From assembly GCF_902498845.1 (NCBI RefSeq), contig NZ_CABVLM010000015.1, forward strand, positions 62,001 through 126,000: a DNA stretch of 64,000 bases, in the 5' to 3' direction. A program made the position numbers and the translations under genes. The notes under the pieces were generated by a model. The model saw nothing but the letters and a program-made list of their open reading frames with translations, was not told the origin of the DNA and searched no databases. Below, piece after piece: positions 50,833-59,805 of this stretch (its first letter is position 1; every line of letters starts with the position of its first letter). Origin of the DNA: Pseudoalteromonas rhizosphaerae (GTDB lineage Bacteria; Pseudomonadota; Gammaproteobacteria; Enterobacterales; Alteromonadaceae).

Positions 50833-51747
50833 ATGATGGCTAAGAGTGCGAATGAGGACCAATTGTATATTGGTATCGACGGTGGCGGAACTAAGTGCCG
50901 TGCAACTATATACTCTGTGCAAAACGGGGTATTAGGAACAGGTTTAGGTGGCCCTGCGAATCCATTACATGGGTTGGAGCGCACATTAGAGTCAATAATG
51001 GTATCTACACAATTGGCGATGCGCGATGCAGGTTTGCCATTAGAGTCGATTCATCAAGTGTATGCCGGTTTAGGATTGGCGGGTGTTAATTTACCGAACT
51101 TATATGAAAAAATAACAGAGTGGGAGCACCCATTTAAACAAATGTTTTTAACTACTGACTTACATACGGCGTGTATCGGGGCTCATGAAGGCGGTGATGG
51201 TGCTGTGATAATCACGGGTACTGGTTCATGTGGTTTTTCATATGTAAAAGGGCAGTCGGTGAATTACGGCGGTCATGGTTTTGCACTTGGCGATAAAGGC
51301 AGTGGCGCATGGATGGGCTTAGAGGCAATTAAAGCGGTGTTAATGGAGCTAGATGGTTTAGGTCCTCACACGATAATGACGCCAGTGGTTAAAGAGCATT
51401 TTAATGTCACCACAGCAATGGGCATTGCAGAGCAAATGGCCGGACAACCGTCAAGTAGCTATGCAAAACTTGCTCGCTATGTATTTGATGCAGCACACCA
51501 AGGCGATCAAATCGCTTTAGCCATTGTAAAAGACGGAGCGCAATACGTGAGTCAGTTAGCGCATCGTTTATTAGAGAACAATCCTCCGCGTTTATCTATG
51601 ATCGGTGGTCTTGCAGAGCCTTTAAATCAATGGCTTGACCCAGCAATTGCAAAACTCGTTGAAGTACCAAAGCAACCGCCTGAAATGGGCGCAATTTATT
51701 TTGCACAGCAATCAGTATTAGAGCAAGACCAAAAGGTAGCACTGTAA
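50833..51747 (+). CDS. nagK: N-acetylglucosamine kinase, BadF/BadG ATPase family
   Basis: The product has 304 residues. Features of the ASKHA fold are YIGIDGGGTKCRATIY at the N-terminus, VIITGTGSCGFSYV, and GHGFALGDKGSGAWMG. It belongs to the BadF-type GlcNAc kinases found in marine gammaproteobacteria rather than the ROK-type of E. coli. It makes GlcNAc-6-phosphate from free GlcNAc. The stop overlaps the nagA start (TAATG). Confidence 0.93.
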   Translation: MMAKSANEDQLYIGIDGGGTKCRATIYSVQNGVLGTGLGGPANPLHGLERTLESIMVSTQLAMRDAGLPLESIHQVYAGLGLAGVNLPNLYEKITEWEHPFKQMFLTTDLHTACIGAHEGGDGAVIITGTGSCGFSYVKGQSVNYGGHGFALGDKGSGAWMGLEAIKAVLMELDGLGPHTIMTPVVKEHFNVTTAMGIAEQMAGQPSSSYAKLARYVFDAAHQGDQIALAIVKDGAQYVSQLAHRLLENNPPRLSMIGGLAEPLNQWLDPAIAKLVEVPKQPPEMGAIYFAQQSVLEQDQKVAL

Positions 51748-52865
51748 TGAAAACCTTCTATCGCGCGACACGTTTATTCACGGCTGAAAAATTTCTAGAT
51801 AATGCATTATTCAGCGTTGAAAATGGCGTTTTTCATCTTGAAACTTCCACCACAGGCAGTGTTATTGAGCTAGATGGTTTAGTTGCGCCAGGCTTTATCG
51901 ATGTACAAGTTAATGGCGGTGGCGGGGCATTTTTTAATGCTGAGCAAAGCACACAATGCTTAGATCGTATCGCAAAAGCGCATGGTCAATTTGGTACAAC
52001 GGCACTGATGCCAACACTTATCACCGATAAAGTTGAAACCATGCAAGCAGCTGCTGATGCAACAGCAAAAGCAATATGCGAAGGGGTCGCGGGTGTATTA
52101 GGTATTCACTTTGAAGGTCCGCATTTGTCTTTTCCAAAAAAAGGCACACACAGTGAGCAGTTTATTCGCCCAATTAGCGAACAAGAATTTGCCATTTATG
52201 CGCGTCAAGATTTAGGTATCAAAATGGTTACCTTAGCGCCAGAAAATGTCAGCATTGCTGATATTGAGCGCTTAGTGGCGTGTGGTGTAAAAGTATCACT
52301 AGGTCACACTAATGCTGACTATACAACGACAATGGCGGCACTCAATGCTGGCGCCGATGGGTTTACACATTTATATAACGCGATGTCGCCGTTTACATCG
52401 CGTGAACCAGGCGTGGTTGGCGCTGCGCTTTGGCATGATAACAGCTGGTGTGGCTTAATTGTTGATGGGCATCATGTACATCCATTGTCTGCACAATTAG
52501 CTATTCGCACCAAACAGCGCGGCAAAATTATGTTAGTCACTGACGCAATGCCACCAGTGGGTACCGATGATATGGAATTTGATTTTTTTGACGGGCGCAA
52601 AGTAATTCGTACTGGGGATAGATTAAACTCAAGTACGGGCGAATTAGCAGGCAGTGTATTAGACATGGCCAGTGCAGTGCGTAATACCATTAATACATTG
52701 GATGTAAGCCTCAGTGAAAGTTTACGCATGGCTGCACTGTATCCAGCAGAATATTTAAACCTCAAGAAAAAGGGACGTTTACTTGATGGCTTTGATGCAG
52801 ACTTTGTGGTGCTCGATGAACACCAGTTTGTAAAAGCCACTTATATTGCAGGTAATGCAGTGTAA
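51747..52865 (+). CDS. nagA: N-acetylglucosamine-6-phosphate deacetylase
   Basis: The product has 372 residues. Motifs PGFIDVQVNGGGGAFFN, HFEGPHLSF, LGHTNADYTT, THLYNAMSPFTSREPG and VTDAMPPVG give the metal-binding amidohydrolase site. It removes acetate from GlcNAc-6-P to give glucosamine-6-P, the NagB substrate. It is coupled to nagK; a terminator at 52882 separates it from nagX. Confidence 0.97.
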   Translation: MKTFYRATRLFTAEKFLDNALFSVENGVFHLETSTTGSVIELDGLVAPGFIDVQVNGGGGAFFNAEQSTQCLDRIAKAHGQFGTTALMPTLITDKVETMQAAADATAKAICEGVAGVLGIHFEGPHLSFPKKGTHSEQFIRPISEQEFAIYARQDLGIKMVTLAPENVSIADIERLVACGVKVSLGHTNADYTTTMAALNAGADGFTHLYNAMSPFTSREPGVVGAALWHDNSWCGLIVDGHHVHPLSAQLAIRTKQRGKIMLVTDAMPPVGTDDMEFDFFDGRKVIRTGDRLNSSTGELAGSVLDMASAVRNTINTLDVSLSESLRMAALYPAEYLNLKKKGRLLDGFDADFVVLDEHQFVKATYIAGNAV

Positions 52866-52881
52866 TGTTTCCCTGTAAAAA

Positions 52882-52908
52882 CCCCGCAGTTGTATCGCGG
52901 GGCTTTTT
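52882..52908 (+). terminator. terminator (attenuator) between nagA and nagX
   Basis: CCCCGC / GCGGGG stem with 9-nt loop followed by C and TTTTT. As it lies inside the operon only 61 bp after nagA starts to end, nagX may be expressed at a lower level. Confidence 0.8.
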
Positions 52909-52925
52909 ATTTAAGAGTAAAAATA

Positions 52926-54068
52926 ATGACAACAGCACATACAGACACAAAGCCGAGTAAAAAGCGCTTAGCATCTCTTGATGCTTTACGTGGCATGGAT
53001 ATGTTTTGGATTTTAGGTGGGCAATCTATTTTTGCCGCTTTATTTGTTTTAACCGGTTGGACTGGTTGGCAGGTATTTGAAGCGCATACGCTACACAGTG
53101 CATGGCATGGATTTACATTTTACGATTTGATTTTTCCGTTATTTATCTTTTTATCAGGTGTGGCGATGGGCTTAGCACCAAAACGCATCGATCATCTGCC
53201 ATGGCAAGAGCGAAAAGTTTTTTATGCTAAAGCGTTAAAGCGGTTATTGCTATTGTGCGGGTTAGGGGTGATGTATAACCATGGTTGGGGCACAGGTATT
53301 CCGCTTGCCTTCGATGAAATACGCTATGCGAGTGTACTTGGTCGAATAGCGATTGCATGGTTTTTCTGTGCAATGCTAGTGTGGCATACCAGTATTCGCA
53401 CACAGCTCTTTACAGCAATCGCTCTGCTGCTAGGGTATTGGATCTTGATGTGTTTTATTCCTGTACCAGGTGGTAACGCTGGTGATTTAAGTGCACAGGG
53501 GAGTTGGAATGCATGGTTTGATTCGCATTTTTTACCCGGTATTAGTTATCAAAATAGAGCCGTCGACCCCGAGGGCGTGTTATCGAGTCTACCAGCTATT
53601 GTGAATGCCATGTTTGGGGTATTTGCAGGACAACTAATCGCCAGAGCAAGTAAGGTTGGCGAGTGGCAAACAGCAGGCATATTATTTGTTGCAGGTGTTG
53701 TGAGTGTTTGCTTAGGTTGGCTTTGGGATTTACAGTTTCCAGTTAATAAAGAATTATGGACCAGTTCATTTGTTTTAGTCACAGTCGGGTGGAGCGCAAT
53801 ATTACTGGCTGTGTTTTATGCAGTGGTTGATATTCTCAATGGCCAAAAATTAGCTTATCCGTTTGTGATTATTGGTGCTAACTCAATCATTATTTATTTG
53901 GCATCAAGCTTAGTGAATTGGGAGTTTATAAGCCATAGCGTGTTTGGTGGCTTTATTGCAGCAGCAGCTACCGATTGGCAGCCACTGATTGGCGTGGTTG
54001 CGCTTTTGCTGGTGCAAATGCTTTTATTACATTGGATGTATAAGCGCAAAATATTTGTCAGTGTTTAG
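52926..54068 (+). CDS. nagX: NagX, heparan-alpha-glucosaminide acetyltransferase-like membrane protein
   Basis: The product has 380 residues from ATG 52926; longer in-frame starts lie in the terminator. Around ten membrane helices. The N-terminal RLASLDALRGMDMFWILGG and YDLIFPLFIFLSGVAMGL patterns match the DUF5009/HGSNAT-like family. In Alteromonadales this gene sits in GlcNAc loci as nagX, a presumed transmembrane acetyl transferase or transporter for GlcNAc or chitin sugars; exact role is unproven. Confidence 0.85.
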   Translation: MTTAHTDTKPSKKRLASLDALRGMDMFWILGGQSIFAALFVLTGWTGWQVFEAHTLHSAWHGFTFYDLIFPLFIFLSGVAMGLAPKRIDHLPWQERKVFYAKALKRLLLLCGLGVMYNHGWGTGIPLAFDEIRYASVLGRIAIAWFFCAMLVWHTSIRTQLFTAIALLLGYWILMCFIPVPGGNAGDLSAQGSWNAWFDSHFLPGISYQNRAVDPEGVLSSLPAIVNAMFGVFAGQLIARASKVGEWQTAGILFVAGVVSVCLGWLWDLQFPVNKELWTSSFVLVTVGWSAILLAVFYAVVDILNGQKLAYPFVIIGANSIIIYLASSLVNWEFISHSVFGGFIAAAATDWQPLIGVVALLLVQMLLLHWMYKRKIFVSV

Positions 54069-54144
54069 CTGGCTAATGTACAGCACAGTAAAAAAGGTAA
54101 ATTTTTATTCACTTTTACTTTACAAACTAAAATTGAATGGTAAT

Positions 54145-54162
54145 AATGACAGCGTTGTCATA
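54145..54162. promoter_or_regulatory. Nag-regulon operator upstream of nagB
   Basis: AATGACAGCGTTGTCATA, differing from the nagK box only at the central R/Y positions and last base. It is ~120 bp before nagB, showing that nagB has its own regulated promoter. Confidence 0.75.
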
Positions 54163-54283
54163 ATGGTATTGGCCAAATAGTGTATCCCTGTTTGGTTTGA
54201 TCTAAGGCCCAATCCGATTGCACATGGGGTTGGGACTTAGATCCCATTTTTCATCAACTAATTTAATAACTGAGCAAATTAAT

Positions 54284-55078
54284 ATGCAAATAGTAATTTT
54301 AAATGATGCAGCAGCCGTAGCAGCATATGGCGCAAATATTTTCGCAACACAATTACAAAAAAAACCAACGTCAGTGCTCGGTTTAGCAACGGGCTCTACG
54401 CCAGTTGCGTTATATCAAGAATTAATCGCTAAAAATAAAGCGGGTGAGATTTCATTTTCACAAGCAACAACGTTTAATTTAGATGAATACTTAGGTTTAA
54501 CGGGCGATCATCCACAAAGTTACCGCCACTTTATGAATGAGCAATTGTTTAGCCATATTGATATAAACAAAGATAATACCTTTGTACCGCCAGGGGATGC
54601 CCTAAACCCAATTACAGCATGCAAAGAATACGAAGACAAAATAGTTGCAGCAGGCGGTGTTGATGTACAGTTATTAGGCATCGGACGTAATGGTCACATC
54701 GGCTTTAATGAGCCTTCATCAGGTCTGCGTTCACGTACTCGTGTAAAAACCCTGACTAAAGCAACCGTTGATGATAATGCCCGTTTTTTTGCTGCTGATG
54801 AATATCAGCCACAGTTATCAATTACGATGGGAATTGGTACGATTTTGGAGGCGAAAAAAGTTGTTTTACTTGCAACGGGTGAAAATAAGGCTGATGCAGT
54901 GCATGCCATGATTGAAGGCCCGTTAATGGCTAAATGCCCAGCCTCTGCGCTTCAGTTACATAAAGATGCTGTGATTGTTATTGATAAAGCAGCAGCAAGC
55001 AAACTTGAAGATTTAGAGTTTTATCAGCATATCGAAGCTGAAAATCAAAAATTACAGGCTCATTTAGCTACATTGTAA
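54284..55078 (+). CDS. nagB: glucosamine-6-phosphate deaminase
   Basis: The product has 264 residues from ATG 54284. The motifs LGLATGSTPVALYQEL, FNLDEYLGL and LLGIGRNGHIGFNEPSSG contain the catalytic Asp and His of the hexameric NagB. It converts glucosamine-6-P to fructose-6-P and ammonia, the last step of GlcNAc catabolism. This is the canonical NagB, not the SIS-type NagB-II I associate with Shewanella. A good terminator follows at 55104. Confidence 0.97.
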   Translation: MQIVILNDAAAVAAYGANIFATQLQKKPTSVLGLATGSTPVALYQELIAKNKAGEISFSQATTFNLDEYLGLTGDHPQSYRHFMNEQLFSHIDINKDNTFVPPGDALNPITACKEYEDKIVAAGGVDVQLLGIGRNGHIGFNEPSSGLRSRTRVKTLTKATVDDNARFFAADEYQPQLSITMGIGTILEAKKVVLLATGENKADAVHAMIEGPLMAKCPASALQLHKDAVIVIDKAAASKLEDLEFYQHIEAENQKLQAHLATL

Positions 55079-55103
55079 TTACGACAGAATTTATTGTGTG
55101 TTT

Positions 55104-55129
55104 AAAAAGCCCTTCAGGGCTTTTTTTTT
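55104..55129 (+). terminator. nagB intrinsic terminator
   Basis: AAAAAGCCC / GGGCTTTTT stem with a short loop and nine T. Confidence 0.95.
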
Positions 55130-55211
55130 GGCTGTTTCAACGTCAGTAATAAATTGGGTTTCGTGTAAGCTTATGGTAGTTTTAGCCATCTAAATAGTAA
55201 CAAGGATAAGC

Positions 55212-56135
55212 ATGCTAAATTACAGCCAGATGCCTTTAAACCGCGCATCAAACCTACGTAAAGAGCAACAATGGGTGGCAGCACAAATAAATGAGCAAAG
55301 CCGTTGGTTATTGGTGAATAACAATCACACTTTATTTGATATAAATAATATTGCTGTGACTTTTTTAAGCTTTAGTGATGTAAGTCACTTAGCACTAAAC
55401 GAAGCGATATTTTTAGGTTTAGATGAGCAGCAAACCAGTCATTTCGCACTCGATGTAAGCAAGCTAGACGAAGCCGTCTTAAGCCAGCTGATAGGTGACG
55501 CTGAGTTTGTCGATATTCGCCGCTTTGGGGTGCAAGTGGAAATCGCGCAAGGCTCAATGGCTGCACTGGCACGAGGTTTGTGTTACTGGCATGCAACTCA
55601 TCGTTTTTGTGGACGTTGTGGCAGCGAAAATGAGCTTGTTGAAGCGGGTCATTCACGTTTATGTAGTAATGATGGGTGTAAACACCAAACGTTTCCGCGA
55701 ACTGATCCGGCCGTGATCATGGTGGTAACGCGTACATTTGCTGATGGTGTTGAACGCTGTTTACTTGGTCGCCAAGCTGTGTGGGCAGCAGGTATGTATT
55801 CGTCTTTAGCTGGTTTTGTTGATCCGGGCGAAAGCTTAGAGCAAGCGGTGGCGCGTGAAGTGATGGAAGAAGCGGGCATTGTGGTTGAAAATGTTCAGTA
55901 TATTGCCTCGCAGCCGTGGCCATTTCCATCATCGATTATGCTGGGCTTTATCGCTGAAGCTGTTACGGAAGATATCCAGGTTGATAAAGACGAACTAGAC
56001 GATGCGCGGTGGTTTAGCCGTGAAGAGCTTGCTCAATTTGGCAATTGGCACGAAGAGGGGGAGCATTTAAAGCTACCAAGAGCTGATTCTATCTCGCGCT
56101 ATTTAATCGACTATTGGTGTAATTTGCAAGATTAA
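55212..56135 (+). CDS. nudC: NAD+ diphosphatase (NADH pyrophosphatase)
   Basis: The product has 307 residues. The zinc ribbon (CGRCGSENELVE...CSNDGC) and the Nudix box GFVDPGESLEQAVAREVMEEAGI are present, with the NudC SQPWPFPSSIMLGF signature after it. It cleaves NAD(H) to AMP and NMN(H) and also removes NAD caps from RNA. Transcribed alone, 42 bp before metC. Confidence 0.97.
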   Translation: MLNYSQMPLNRASNLRKEQQWVAAQINEQSRWLLVNNNHTLFDINNIAVTFLSFSDVSHLALNEAIFLGLDEQQTSHFALDVSKLDEAVLSQLIGDAEFVDIRRFGVQVEIAQGSMAALARGLCYWHATHRFCGRCGSENELVEAGHSRLCSNDGCKHQTFPRTDPAVIMVVTRTFADGVERCLLGRQAVWAAGMYSSLAGFVDPGESLEQAVAREVMEEAGIVVENVQYIASQPWPFPSSIMLGFIAEAVTEDIQVDKDELDDARWFSREELAQFGNWHEEGEHLKLPRADSISRYLIDYWCNLQD

Positions 56136-56177
56136 GCATAGTGCAGAGTATGTTCTAACGAAATATTTTAAGGATTA

Positions 56178-57362
56178 ATGATGACGACAAAAAGCAATAA
56201 AAATACGCTGTTAGTAAGTACCGGACGTAAAAAAGCATATACTCATGGGGTGGTTAACCCCGTAGTGCAACGTGCATCGACAGTTGTTTTTGATTCAGTG
56301 GCAGAGCTTAAAGAAGCGGCAAAAAAACGTGGCGATAAAACACTTTTTTATGGTCGTCGTGGTACTACTACACATTTTGCATTACAAGAGGCGATCACTG
56401 AGCTTGAAGGTGGTGAGGGATGTGCGCTTTATCCATGTGGTGCAGCGGCCATTAGCAGCACACTATTGGCTTTTTTGAAAGCGGGCGATCATATCTTAAT
56501 GGTAGATAATGCTTATGAACCAACGCGTGATTTTTGCGATAAAATTTTAGCTGGCTTTGGCGTTGAGACGACTTATTATCCTCCAACAATTGGAGCAGAT
56601 ATTAAAGCGCTGATCAAAGACAACACCAAAGTGCTGTTTTTAGAGTCGCCAGGTTCTATCACCATGGAAATTCAAGATGTACCAGCCATGGTTGCAGTTG
56701 CCAATGAGCATGGGGTGATGACCATGCTTGATAACACCTATGGTAATGGCTTGCATTATCGCCCACTTGAACACGGGGTGGATATTAGTATTCAAGCGGC
56801 AACTAAATACATTGTAGGTCATTCGGACGTGATGATGGGGGTGGCAGTGGCCAATAAAAAATACTGGCCGACACTACGAGAAAATTCATATTTACTTGGT
56901 CAATGTACGTCGGCTGATGACGCCTATTTAGCGTTAAGAGGCCTGCGCACTATGGCGGTACGTTTAAATCAGCATGAAAAAGCCGCGATCGAAGTCGCTA
57001 CTTGGTTAGAGCAGCATCCGTTGGTTGACCATATTCGTCACCCGGCATTTGCAACGTGTCCGGGTCATGAGTTTTTTAAGCGTGATTTTGATGGTAGTAA
57101 TGGCTTGTTTTCTTTTGTTATGAAACAAGGTAACCAAAGCGCGATTGATGCTTTTTTAGATAGTTTAGAGCATTTTAAAATGGGCTTCTCGTGGGGCGGC
57201 TTCGAGAGTTTAGTGACTGCCAACTTAACTATGAAAGGTTTACGCTCAGCAACTGGTTGGACGCAAGGACCAGTGATCCGCTTACATATAGGCCTTGAAG
57301 ATGTGGACGATTTGATTGCTGATTTAAGCCAAGCACTCGACATATACCAGCAGAATTTGTAG
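56178..57362 (+). CDS. metC: cystathionine beta-lyase
   Basis: The product has 394 residues, a Cys/Met-metabolism PLP enzyme. The PLP lysine is in SIQAATKYIVGHSD. The N-terminal region (VNPVVQRASTVVFDSVAELKEA) and the C-terminal GFSWGGFESLV match MetC. It cleaves cystathionine to homocysteine, pyruvate and ammonia. Start at ATG 56178 or 56181; both fit the AAGGATTA ribosome-binding site. No clear MetJ box upstream. Confidence 0.95.
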   Translation: MMTTKSNKNTLLVSTGRKKAYTHGVVNPVVQRASTVVFDSVAELKEAAKKRGDKTLFYGRRGTTTHFALQEAITELEGGEGCALYPCGAAAISSTLLAFLKAGDHILMVDNAYEPTRDFCDKILAGFGVETTYYPPTIGADIKALIKDNTKVLFLESPGSITMEIQDVPAMVAVANEHGVMTMLDNTYGNGLHYRPLEHGVDISIQAATKYIVGHSDVMMGVAVANKKYWPTLRENSYLLGQCTSADDAYLALRGLRTMAVRLNQHEKAAIEVATWLEQHPLVDHIRHPAFATCPGHEFFKRDFDGSNGLFSFVMKQGNQSAIDAFLDSLEHFKMGFSWGGFESLVTANLTMKGLRSATGWTQGPVIRLHIGLEDVDDLIADLSQALDIYQQNL

Positions 57363-57395
57363 CTTGCGGATCAATAAGACTACATTATTTGTTAC

Positions 57396-57424
57396 AAAGC
57401 TCGTATTAATACGGGCTTTTTTTT
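57396..57424 (+). terminator. metC intrinsic terminator
   Basis: AAAGCTCGTA / TACGGGCTTT stem (one G-U pair) with 4-nt loop and an eight-base T-run. Confidence 0.9.
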
Positions 57425-57485
57425 GCTAGTAATTCAACACGTTTGCCCTTAGTGTAAGCTGTATATAGATTAATAAGGAATATCT

Positions 57486-58304
57486 GTGACGCAACTCCAC
57501 CCTCAGCGATTATTAAAGATTGCCCAGTTTGAACTAGTGAGATTATTTTTAACCAAGCGCGGCTTACTTGCTGTTGCCGCATTTTCGATTTGTTGGTTAT
57601 TGATTTTACGCTATCCGATAGGTCAAGCGGTCAGCTTAATTAGTTCGCCCCAAATAGCCGATTTAGCACAACAAGTATTTGGTGCTATTGGACTGAGTAA
57701 ATTACTCGATTGGCCTGAAGCTGAATTAGCAATGTATTGGTTAATTGCATTGTATAGCTTTCCTAGTTTCTGCTTGTTTTTATGTAGCGACCAACTTGTT
57801 GGTGATAAACAACGAGGAACACTACGCTTTTTATCTCTTAGAGCTACCCGAAATGAAATGTTATTTGGCCGCTTTTTAGGACAGGTATTTATTTTAGCAG
57901 CATTAATACTTGTTACCTTGGTAGCTTCAGTTGCAGTTATGGTATTTAGAGATCCAGCATTATTAGTCAGTGGCATAAGTCGCAGCTTTATTTTGTTCTG
58001 TTATTTATTAATTGCTGTTTTGCCCTTTATAGCACTAATGACGTTGTTAAATACTTTTGCACGCTCAGCGCGTTTAACAGTGGTGCTTGCCGTATTATTT
58101 TTTGCTGGCGGGAATATTGTGGTCAGTATTTTAAGCTGGCAAATACCCGTTTTGGCAATGCTTGATTATGTTTTCCCAGGCGTACAACTTGATCAAATGG
58201 CAGGACAAAACGCAGGAATATTTAATAGCATTGGCATTGCGTTAATACAAACTACCGTGATGCTAGCGATTGCTCAGCGTATTTTTGCAAGGAGTTCTCT
58301 ATGA
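57486..58304 (+). CDS. ABC transporter permease (NosY/ABC-2 type)
   Basis: The product has 272 residues starting at GTG 57486 with AATAAGGA upstream. Six membrane helices; the DKQRGTLRFLSLRATRNEMLFGRFLGQ cytoplasmic segment is characteristic of ABC-2 permeases of the NosY/GldF type. It overlaps the ATPase start by 4 bp (ATGA). Substrate unknown. Confidence 0.85.
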   Translation: MTQLHPQRLLKIAQFELVRLFLTKRGLLAVAAFSICWLLILRYPIGQAVSLISSPQIADLAQQVFGAIGLSKLLDWPEAELAMYWLIALYSFPSFCLFLCSDQLVGDKQRGTLRFLSLRATRNEMLFGRFLGQVFILAALILVTLVASVAVMVFRDPALLVSGISRSFILFCYLLIAVLPFIALMTLLNTFARSARLTVVLAVLFFAGGNIVVSILSWQIPVLAMLDYVFPGVQLDQMAGQNAGIFNSIGIALIQTTVMLAIAQRIFARSSL

Positions 58305-59215
58305 GCACACTAATACACGCGACGGGTTTAACTAAGCAGTATGGTAATAAATTAGCCCTTGATCAGGTAAGTTTTGAGATCCAGCAAGGCGCGCCAGTAG
58401 CATTGGTTGGGCCAAATGGTGCTGGTAAAACCACCTTGTTTAGTTTGTTATGCGGTTATATTTTACCAACAAAAGGCACGCTCAATATTATTGGGCATAA
58501 CCCCGGCAGTAGTGAATTGTTTGGCAAGCTCAGTGCGTTACCACAAGATGCTCAACTTGATCCGCGCTTTAGTATCGCTCACCAACTGGCGTTTTATGGC
58601 CAGCTGCAAGGGCTGTCAAATAAGCAAAGCCACGCAGAAGCGATCCGCGTACTTGAGTTAGTCGGACTAGCTGACGTTGCTAAACAGCGTTCTGATGATT
58701 TATCACATGGAATGCGTAAACGTGTCACCATAGGTCAAGCGTTGATCGGGAAACCACAAATAGTCATGTTGGATGAAGCAACCGCTGGACTTGATCCTAT
58801 TCATGCTCGCGAAGTACGCGAAGTGGTTGCGAATCTTAGCAGTGAGGCTACCTTTATTTTAAGCTCGCATGATTTAACTGAACTAGAACGCTTATGTTCA
58901 CATGTACTGCACCTTGATAAAGGCAAGCTCACAGAGCATCCAACACACAGTGATAATAATGAACTTGAGTCTGGATTTATTACATTGTTACTGAGCGAGC
59001 ATTACCCAGATGTTGAAGCAAAAATACAAGCTTTAGCAGATGTGTCTAAAGTATATATGAGTCAAGCTAAAGAATATGTTATTGAGTACCAAAAAACGGC
59101 AACACCATTTGATATCACCATACTGCAACATTGTTATCAGCAAGGTTGGCGTTATCGTCAATTGGTAAACGGCCATACATTAGAAAATCAAATATTTAAA
59201 CAGGAGCAAATATAA
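58301..59215 (+). CDS. ABC transporter ATP-binding protein
   Basis: The product has 304 residues. Walker A GPNGAGKTTLF, Q-loop region, signature LSHGMRKRV, Walker B IVMLDEATAGLD and a switch His (LSSHDLTELE) are complete. A ~90-residue C-terminal extension follows. It pairs with the permease upstream. The stop overlaps the PH-domain gene start (TAATG). Confidence 0.93.
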   Translation: MSTLIHATGLTKQYGNKLALDQVSFEIQQGAPVALVGPNGAGKTTLFSLLCGYILPTKGTLNIIGHNPGSSELFGKLSALPQDAQLDPRFSIAHQLAFYGQLQGLSNKQSHAEAIRVLELVGLADVAKQRSDDLSHGMRKRVTIGQALIGKPQIVMLDEATAGLDPIHAREVREVVANLSSEATFILSSHDLTELERLCSHVLHLDKGKLTEHPTHSDNNELESGFITLLLSEHYPDVEAKIQALADVSKVYMSQAKEYVIEYQKTATPFDITILQHCYQQGWRYRQLVNGHTLENQIFKQEQI

Positions 59216-59589
59216 TGGGTTTATTAAGTGGTTTAATGGGTAATGCCAGTGAAGTTGATGACGATGATTTAGAAAAAGTATTGGCAAATACCCTGATTGA
59301 AGGTGAACAAGTCGAAAAAGCCTATAAAGTGGTACGTGATATGTTTATTTTTACTGACAAACGTTTAATTTTGTTAGATAAGCAGGGGGTCACTGGCTCA
59401 AAAATAGAGATGATCAGTATCGCTTATTCAAAAATTACCAAGTTTAGTAAAGAAAGTGCCGGTCATTTTGATTTAGATGCTGAATTAAAAATTTGGGTTG
59501 GCTCTGATCCAACACCGATCAGTAAAGACTTTAAATCGGGTGATAATATCAATGATGTGTACCGGATAATCAGCCAGTACGCGCTTTAA
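59215..59589 (+). CDS. bacterial PH-domain protein, third gene of the ABC operon
   Basis: The product has 124 residues, matching the bacterial PH domain (bPH_1): VRDMFIFTDKRLILLDKQGVTGSKIEMISIAYSKITKFSKES. No signal peptide or membrane segment. It is translationally coupled to the ATPase. It might act as an adaptor between the transporter and another protein or lipid; this is inference. A strong terminator follows. Confidence 0.85.
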   Translation: MGLLSGLMGNASEVDDDDLEKVLANTLIEGEQVEKAYKVVRDMFIFTDKRLILLDKQGVTGSKIEMISIAYSKITKFSKESAGHFDLDAELKIWVGSDPTPISKDFKSGDNINDVYRIISQYAL

Positions 59590-59610
59590 TCATAATTGAG
59601 CTCTTAAAAT

Positions 59611-59647
59611 GGTAGCGATTAACATTCCTGTTCGCTACCTTTTTTTT
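59611..59647 (+). terminator. terminator of the ABC/PH-domain operon
   Basis: GGTAGCGA / TCGCTACC stem with a 13-nt loop and a run of eight T. Confidence 0.92.
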
Positions 59648-59740
59648 ACATTTCCTTACATTCACTAACATTTTTATAATCAAATACAAGCACTTAGTTA
59701 AGTTTCGATTCAGTTTACTCGCGTTAGGATGTGCCCCGTC

Positions 59741-59756
59741 TTAACCAACCGGTTAA
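59741..59756. promoter_or_regulatory. inverted repeat upstream of the porin gene
   Basis: TTAACC-AACC-GGTTAA, an exact 6-bp inverted repeat 50 bp before the porin start. Possible operator; the regulator is unknown. Confidence 0.35.
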
Positions 59757-59805
59757 ACGTTAAACCTTGTAGCAACAAAACAATGTAAAATAGGGAAATC
59801 TTTTT

